A stretch of DNA of 26,698 nucleotides, from NCBI GenBank assembly GCA_014379045.1, contig JACMMK010000209.1, forward strand, positions 1 to 26,698. Reading direction: 5' to 3'. Of the stretch, positions 22,246 to 26,698 are shown piece by piece. The position numbers and the translations under genes are program-made. Position 1 is the first letter of the stretch. Each line of letters begins with the position of its first letter. Below the pieces are notes generated by a model. It had not been told where the DNA came from. It did not search any database and saw only the letters and a list, made by a program, of their open reading frames with translations. The stretch comes from Burkholderiales bacterium (lineage in GTDB: Bacteria; Pseudomonadota; Gammaproteobacteria; Burkholderiales; CAIKXV01).

Positions 22246-24478
22246 ATGCGCCCGGTGGCGGCGCAGCGCGACCGTCGCGCGTCGGCTGCGCGACCTGTGG
22301 TCCGTCCGCTCTCTGCGCCACGACGATCAGCGCGTCGACCACGCGCGCACCGGCGCCACGTTCGAACACGACCAGCGGGTTGATGTCCACCTCGACGACC
22401 TGCTCGCGCAGGTCGTGGGCGAACCAGGACAGGCGCACGATGAGGTCGCAGAGGCACTCGATGTCGCGCGGCGGCGTGCCGCGCACCCCGTCGAGCAGCT
22501 TCGCGCCGCGCAGTTCGGCGAGCATTGCACGCGCCTCATCAACGGTGGTCGGCGCGATGCGATAACGGATGTCGCGCAGCACCTCCACGTGAATGCCTCC
22601 GAACCCGACGGCGACGACGGGACCGAAGACGGGATCGCGCACCACCCCGAGGATCATCTCGACGCCTCGCGGCACCATCTCCTGGACCAGCACACCGTTC
22701 AGATGGGCATCCGGCCGCGCGCGCGTGGCCGCCTGCATGATGTCGTCGAATGCCTGACGCACATGGTCGCCGGTGTCGAGGTCGAGGCGTACTGCACCGG
22801 CATCGGTCTTGTGCACGATGTCGGGCGAGTCGATCTTCAATGCGACCCGGACGCCGAGCTGCGCCGCATGGCGCACCGCTTCGTCTGCGCTACGAGCAAG
22901 GCCCTCGCGGGTCACGGGAAAGCCGTACTCGGCGAGCACCTGTTTCGCCTCACGCTCGCCGAGCCAGCCCGAGACCGTGGCGATCCGGGCGCGTGCCGAC
23001 TCGATCGCGATGCCTGCGGGTCGCTGCGCGATGTCCTTGCCCTGCCGTCGGATCTCGACCCTTTCGCCGAAATCCGCCGCCGCGCGGATCGAACGCAGGC
23101 ACGGAAGTGCATCGCGGTACACAGGAATGCCCGACGCGACCAGCTCGTCCGCCGTCGGATGCGCGTCGTCGGTGCAACCGCCGATCCATATCATCGCCGC
23201 GGGTTTGCGACAGGCGCGGATGAATTCAGCGCCCGCCTCGATCTGACTGCGCGATACGAACGAGAACAGGGGTGCGATCGCATCGATATTCGGGTCGTCG
23301 GCGATCGCTTCGAGCGCGCGCGCGAACATCGCCGGCTCGCCGGTTGCGAGTGAAGTAAGGTCGCTCGGATTCAAAATGCTGCTGCCGTAGCCAGGAAGCA
23401 AACCGCCGAGCACGGCCTGGGTCTGCGGCGTGTACTCGGGCCACGAGAGCCCCTGATCGGCCCCCATGTCGGCGACGTGCACGATGTTGCCGCCGGTTGC
23501 CGCCACCGATGCGACGCGACGGCCCGTCGGCCAGCGCCGGTTACGCAGCAGAATCGCGGTTTCATACAGCTCGTTGCAGGTGTTCACACGCAGCATCCCG
23601 TATTGCCGGAACGCTGCTTCGTAGATGTCGTCGACCCCGGCGATCGCGCCGGTGTGCGACGCCGCGGCGCGACTGCCGGCCGCGGTGCGGCCCAGCTTGA
23701 GCACGACGATCGGCTTCTCGCGTTCGAGCGCTTCACGCGCGACTGCCTCCAGTTTCGCGCCGTCCTTGAAGCTTTCGATCGCCATCAGAACGATGTCGGT
23801 GCAGGGCGAACGCAACATGAAGCGCGCGAAGTCGAGGGTGTCGAGATCGGCTTCGTTGCCGCAGCTCGCCTCGTACGACACGCCCAGGCCCGACATCTGC
23901 GCGCGCCACATGACCGTGATCTGTCCCAGTCCGCCGCTGTGACTCACCACGCCGACATTGCCGGCGGGCCGACGCGGCCCGCCGATCGCGCCGGTCGAGG
24001 TCATCGCGAACCCGTCGACGAAATTGATCACCCCGTTGCAGTTGGGGCCCATGATGCGCATGCCCGACGCGCGGGCGATCGCGACCAGCCGCGCCTGGCG
24101 CGCGCAGCCCTCGGCGGTGGCCGTTTCAGCAAACCCCGCGGTGTAGACGGTGACGAAGGGCACGCCCCGCGCGGCGCATTGCGCGAGCACGTCGAACACG
24201 CGTTCGACCGAAACGATGATGCCTACATGGTCGGGCGTCTCCGGTACGTCGTCGATGCTCGGAAAACACGTGAGTCCGTAGATGTCCTTGAGGCGCGTGT
24301 TGACCGGATAGATCTTCCCCAGGTATCCGAAGTTGAGCATTGCCCGGAACACCCGACCGCCGAAGTTGGACGGGTGATCGGTGGCGCCGACGAGCGCGAC
24401 CGAGCGCGGCGCGAACAGCCGTGTGAGGTCGGGTTCGATCACGATAGTGTCTAGTGAACCCTCATCCAGCGCCGCCAT
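22238..24478 (-). CDS. ADP-forming acyl-CoA synthetase (fused alpha-beta), copy 2
   Basis: The 746-residue fused enzyme has the same domain order as the 15.3-17.4 kb copy: CoA-binding domain (VALVGATDHPSNFGG), ligase domain with GPNCNGVINF, VSHSGGLGQ and the phosphohistidine motif ASHTG (H275), then an ATP-grasp domain from about residue 525 (VALKIDSPDIVHKTDAGAV, LVQEMVPRGVE, AVGFGGIHVE). It differs greatly in sequence and has a longer N-terminus, so it is a diverged paralogue, probably for another acid. The ATG at 24478 has AGGGG 7 nt upstream. It follows the enolase-superfamily gene by 30 bp, which suggests it activates that enzyme's product or a related acid. Confidence 0.93.
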   Translation of the reverse strand: MAALDEGSLDTIVIEPDLTRLFAPRSVALVGATDHPSNFGGRVFRAMLNFGYLGKIYPVNTRLKDIYGLTCFPSIDDVPETPDHVGIIVSVERVFDVLAQCAARGVPFVTVYTAGFAETATAEGCARQARLVAIARASGMRIMGPNCNGVINFVDGFAMTSTGAIGGPRRPAGNVGVVSHSGGLGQITVMWRAQMSGLGVSYEASCGNEADLDTLDFARFMLRSPCTDIVLMAIESFKDGAKLEAVAREALEREKPIVVLKLGRTAAGSRAAASHTGAIAGVDDIYEAAFRQYGMLRVNTCNELYETAILLRNRRWPTGRRVASVAATGGNIVHVADMGADQGLSWPEYTPQTQAVLGGLLPGYGSSILNPSDLTSLATGEPAMFARALEAIADDPNIDAIAPLFSFVSRSQIEAGAEFIRACRKPAAMIWIGGCTDDAHPTADELVASGIPVYRDALPCLRSIRAAADFGERVEIRRQGKDIAQRPAGIAIESARARIATVSGWLGEREAKQVLAEYGFPVTREGLARSADEAVRHAAQLGVRVALKIDSPDIVHKTDAGAVRLDLDTGDHVRQAFDDIMQAATRARPDAHLNGVLVQEMVPRGVEMILGVVRDPVFGPVVAVGFGGIHVEVLRDIRYRIAPTTVDEARAMLAELRGAKLLDGVRGTPPRDIECLCDLIVRLSWFAHDLREQVVEVDINPLVVFERGAGARVVDALIVVAQRADGPQVAQPTRDGRAAPPPGAST

Positions 24479-24508
24479 GTCGCTGCCCCTGCAGTGGTCA
24501 TGTTCGTG

Positions 24509-25717
24509 TCAGTCGCCGGCCTGTAGCGGTGCGCCCTGATCGATGTCCATTCGTATGGAGAAGCGCGCGACAGCGGATTCGTCCACTTCGACGCCGAGCC
24601 CGGCGCCCGCCAGCGGCGCGATGCTTCCCGCGAACGGCAGCACAGGGCGTGTGACGAGATCTTCGGCAAGGTATTGGCTGCTGGGGGTGATGCCCCAATC
24701 GAGATTGGGAACGGTGTAGCCGAGGTGAACGAGCGCAGCGGTGCCGATGCTGGATTCACCCGCCTTGCAGGCGAGATTGATCCTGAGCCCGAGCTGGTCG
24801 GCCACGATCGCCGCGCGCATCACGCCGGCGATTCCGCCGAGCTTGATCGTCTTCAGATTCACGCCCGTGATGGCACCCGCGCGCTGCCAGGCGATGATGT
24901 GTTCGACATCGTGTGCCGACTCGTCGGCGCACATCGGCGTCATCGAGGCACGGGCTACTGACAGTGCCCCGGCGAGATCGTCGTGCGGCAACGGCTGCTC
25001 GAAAAACAAGAGATCGGCTTCGGCCGCTGCACGCGCCAGCGCGCACGCATCGCGCACGACCATACTCGCGTTTGCATCGGCACACAGTCGGGCCGCCGGC
25101 CCGAGCGCGTCGCGCAGCGTGCGCAGCATGGCGATCTCCTGCTCCACAGGCTTCACGCCCACCTTGAGTTTAAACAGGCGGATGCCTTCCGCGTGCTTTT
25201 CGAGGGCCTCGTACACATCTTCTTCCACCGAGGCATTCGCCAGCAGGTGCATGACAGGCAGCGTCTCGCGCGCGAGGCCGCCCAGCAACGCGTGCACCGG
25301 CACACCGAGATACTTGCCCAGCAGATCATAGAGTGCGATGTTGCAGGTAGCCTTGGCCGCGCTGTTGCCCGGCGTTGCGCGATTCAGGCGCTGCTCCAGC
25401 AGAGCGCGCTGGAGCACGTCCTTGCCGATGAGTGAGGGCAGGAGAAAGCGGCGGGCGATTTCGGTCATGCCCGGCAAGGTCTCGCCAGTCATCATCGGCG
25501 CCGCCGACGCTTCTCCCCAACCCACCAGGCCGTTGTCGCCTTGGAGCCTGACGAGCAGCGACTCCGATCGCTCGATCCGCTGCCCTCCCCCCATCAGCAC
25601 GTGTCTGGCCAGTGGCAGGGACACCGGGATCGCCTCGGCGCGCACGATCGTTCCGTGGGCATGGCCATGTGCCGCGGATAGCCTCACGATGTGGCGCGGA
25701 TCCGGCTCGACGCTCAC
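24509..25717 (-). CDS. Enolase-superfamily enzyme, muconate-lactonizing subgroup
   Basis: The 402-residue protein has the MLE-subgroup active-site set: lysine pair K183-L-K185 (FKLKVG), metal ligands D214 (CADANAS), E240 (FFEQPL) and D265 (CADES), and the opposite-face lysine K289 (VNLKTIKLGG). With lysines on both faces, racemization, epimerization, cycloisomerization or syn-dehydration are all possible. Candidates include a muconate cycloisomerase, an N-acylamino acid racemase or a dipeptide epimerase; sequence alone does not decide. GTG 25717 directly follows the Bug4 stop codon, with AAGG upstream, and the first ~25 residues (His/Ala-rich) precede the conserved N-terminal capping domain, so a later start is possible. 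Confidence 0.9.
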   Translation of the reverse strand: MSVEPDPRHIVRLSAAHGHAHGTIVRAEAIPVSLPLARHVLMGGGQRIERSESLLVRLQGDNGLVGWGEASAAPMMTGETLPGMTEIARRFLLPSLIGKDVLQRALLEQRLNRATPGNSAAKATCNIALYDLLGKYLGVPVHALLGGLARETLPVMHLLANASVEEDVYEALEKHAEGIRLFKLKVGVKPVEQEIAMLRTLRDALGPAARLCADANASMVVRDACALARAAAEADLLFFEQPLPHDDLAGALSVARASMTPMCADESAHDVEHIIAWQRAGAITGVNLKTIKLGGIAGVMRAAIVADQLGLRINLACKAGESSIGTAALVHLGYTVPNLDWGITPSSQYLAEDLVTRPVLPFAGSIAPLAGAGLGVEVDESAVARFSIRMDIDQGAPLQAGD

Positions 25718-26683
25718 CTATTCGGCCTTGATCCCAGCCTGTTGCACCACCGCCGCCCAGCGCTCGCGCTCACGCGCGATCTGAGCGCTGAACTCCTCCG
25801 GCGTGTTGCCGACGACGGTTGTACCCAGATCAGTGATGCGCTTGCCCACTTCGGGAATGGCCAGGGCCTTGACGATAGCGCCATGCAAGCGCGTGATGAT
25901 GTCGCGCGGAGTGCGCGCTGGCGCCATCACGCCGTACCAGGTACCCGCTTCGAACGAGGTCAAGCCGAGTTCGACGAAAGTCGGCACGTCGGGCAGGCTG
26001 GGCAGCCGCTTGGGCGATGCAACCCCGATCGGACGAATCCGGCGCCCCTGGATGTGCGGAATCGATGCCAACCCGCTGTCGAAGCTCATCGTGATCATGC
26101 CTGCGACGAGGTCGGCCATACCCGGCGCACTGCCCTTGTACGGTACATGGATCATCTTGACGCCCGCGAGCGACTGGAACAGTTCACCGGCCAGGTGCGA
26201 CGAACTGCCCTTGCCAAACGACGCGAAGGACAGTTTTCCATCCTGTATCTTGGCAAAGGCAATCAATTCGGAAAGCGTTTTGGCAGGGACGCTCGGGTGC
26301 ACCGACAGGATGAAGGGCGCGTCCGCAACGATGCTGATCGTCTCGAAATCCTTGAGCGAATACGGCAACTTAGCGTAGATCAACGGGTTGGTCACAAACG
26401 TGCCGGTGGCCGCAATGAGCAGGGTGTAGCCGTCTGCCGGCGCTTTCGCGGCGATCTCGGTGGCGATGATGTTCGCCGCGCCGGGCCGGTTGTCGATGAT
26501 GAACGTCTGCCCGAGGCTCTTCGACACTTCCTGCATCAGGATCCGTGAGATGACATCCGCGCCGCCGCCGGGAGACGACGGGTTGACCACCCGCACCGGC
26601 CGGTCGGGATAGTTCGGCGCCTGTTGTGCCGCGGCGATTCCGGCGCACGCGAGCAGGATCGATCCTGCAAGCCACGAACGCAC
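25718..26683 (-). CDS. Bug/TctC-family periplasmic solute-binding protein (Bug4)
   Basis: The 321-residue product from GTG 26683 has a signal peptide (RSWLAGSILLACAGIAAAQ) and Bug motifs VRVVNPSSPGGGADVISRIL, IDNRPGAANIIATE, PADGYTLLI, VPYKGSAPG and LPDVPTFVELGL. The loop NPSSPGGGAD differs from the other three receptors. The frame remains open to the right edge of the window, so a start further upstream cannot be excluded, but the signal peptide supports this one. The stop codon abuts the start of the enolase-superfamily gene, so the two are co-translated. It is the first visible gene of a minus-strand unit that may extend beyond the window. Confidence 0.9.
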   Translation of the reverse strand: MRSWLAGSILLACAGIAAAQQAPNYPDRPVRVVNPSSPGGGADVISRILMQEVSKSLGQTFIIDNRPGAANIIATEIAAKAPADGYTLLIAATGTFVTNPLIYAKLPYSLKDFETISIVADAPFILSVHPSVPAKTLSELIAFAKIQDGKLSFASFGKGSSSHLAGELFQSLAGVKMIHVPYKGSAPGMADLVAGMITMSFDSGLASIPHIQGRRIRPIGVASPKRLPSLPDVPTFVELGLTSFEAGTWYGVMAPARTPRDIITRLHGAIVKALAIPEVGKRITDLGTTVVGNTPEEFSAQIARERERWAAVVQQAGIKAE

Positions 26684-26698
26684 CCGCTCGCGCGGGAC

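Noticed and set aside
23477..24454. Open frame of 325 codons on the + strand opposite acyl-CoA synthetase 2
   Set aside because: Same shadow pattern, without ribosome-binding site or motifs.

Overview
The window is high-GC and reads as a chromosomal segment of a betaproteobacterium, probably related to Burkholderiales. Two things point there. The gene order lepA-lepB-DUF4845-rnc-era-recO-pdxJ-acpS-nagZ is a typical betaproteobacterial core block. The right half is rich in Bug/TctC-type periplasmic solute receptors, which are strongly expanded in Burkholderiales. The assignment rests on family recognition and gene order, not on a database search.

Left half (1-12227), core genome, all on the + strand. 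It opens with the 3' part of a 5S rRNA and its terminator. A tightly packed block follows: a glutaredoxin-like protein, lepA (EF-4), lepB (signal peptidase I), a DUF4845 membrane protein, rnc, era, recO, pdxJ, acpS and nagZ. Many of these genes overlap by 4 bp or lie within 30 bp. After nagZ come a DUF3135 protein, an AT-rich regulatory gap, uvrC and pgsA. A perfect sigma-70 consensus promoter then drives tRNA-Gly(GCC), followed by tRNA-Cys(GCA) and tRNA-Leu(UAA). A DUF1178 zinc-ribbon gene starts 8 nt after the tRNA-Leu CCA end. A terminator-like hairpin lies between the Gly and Cys tRNA genes.

Right half (12228-26698), accessory catabolic region. After 190 bp of lower-GC non-coding DNA there are four transcription units, each with exactly one Bug receptor gene. 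Unit A (+): a 26-codon leader ORF, a cytosolic NodB-fold (polysaccharide deacetylase/imidase-like) hydrolase and Bug1. Unit B (-): SDR1, Bug2, crotonase, ADP-forming acyl-CoA synthetase 1 and a nitrilase-family amidase. Unit C (+, divergent from B): SDR2 and Bug3. Unit D (-): Bug4, an enolase-superfamily enzyme and ADP-forming acyl-CoA synthetase 2. No TctA/TctB membrane subunits and no transcription factor are visible.

How the right half may work together (inference): Bug receptors capture a carboxylate or amide in the periplasm. The NodB-fold hydrolase and the nitrilase-family amidase remove nitrogen groups. The two ADP-forming synthetases make CoA thioesters, and the crotonase and SDR enzymes process them. 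Two of these enzymes lack the textbook catalytic residues of their families: the crotonase lacks both general acid/base glutamates, and SDR2 lacks the Ser/Tyr pair. The chemistry may therefore not be ordinary beta-oxidation. This cluster is the best candidate in the window for an undescribed pathway.
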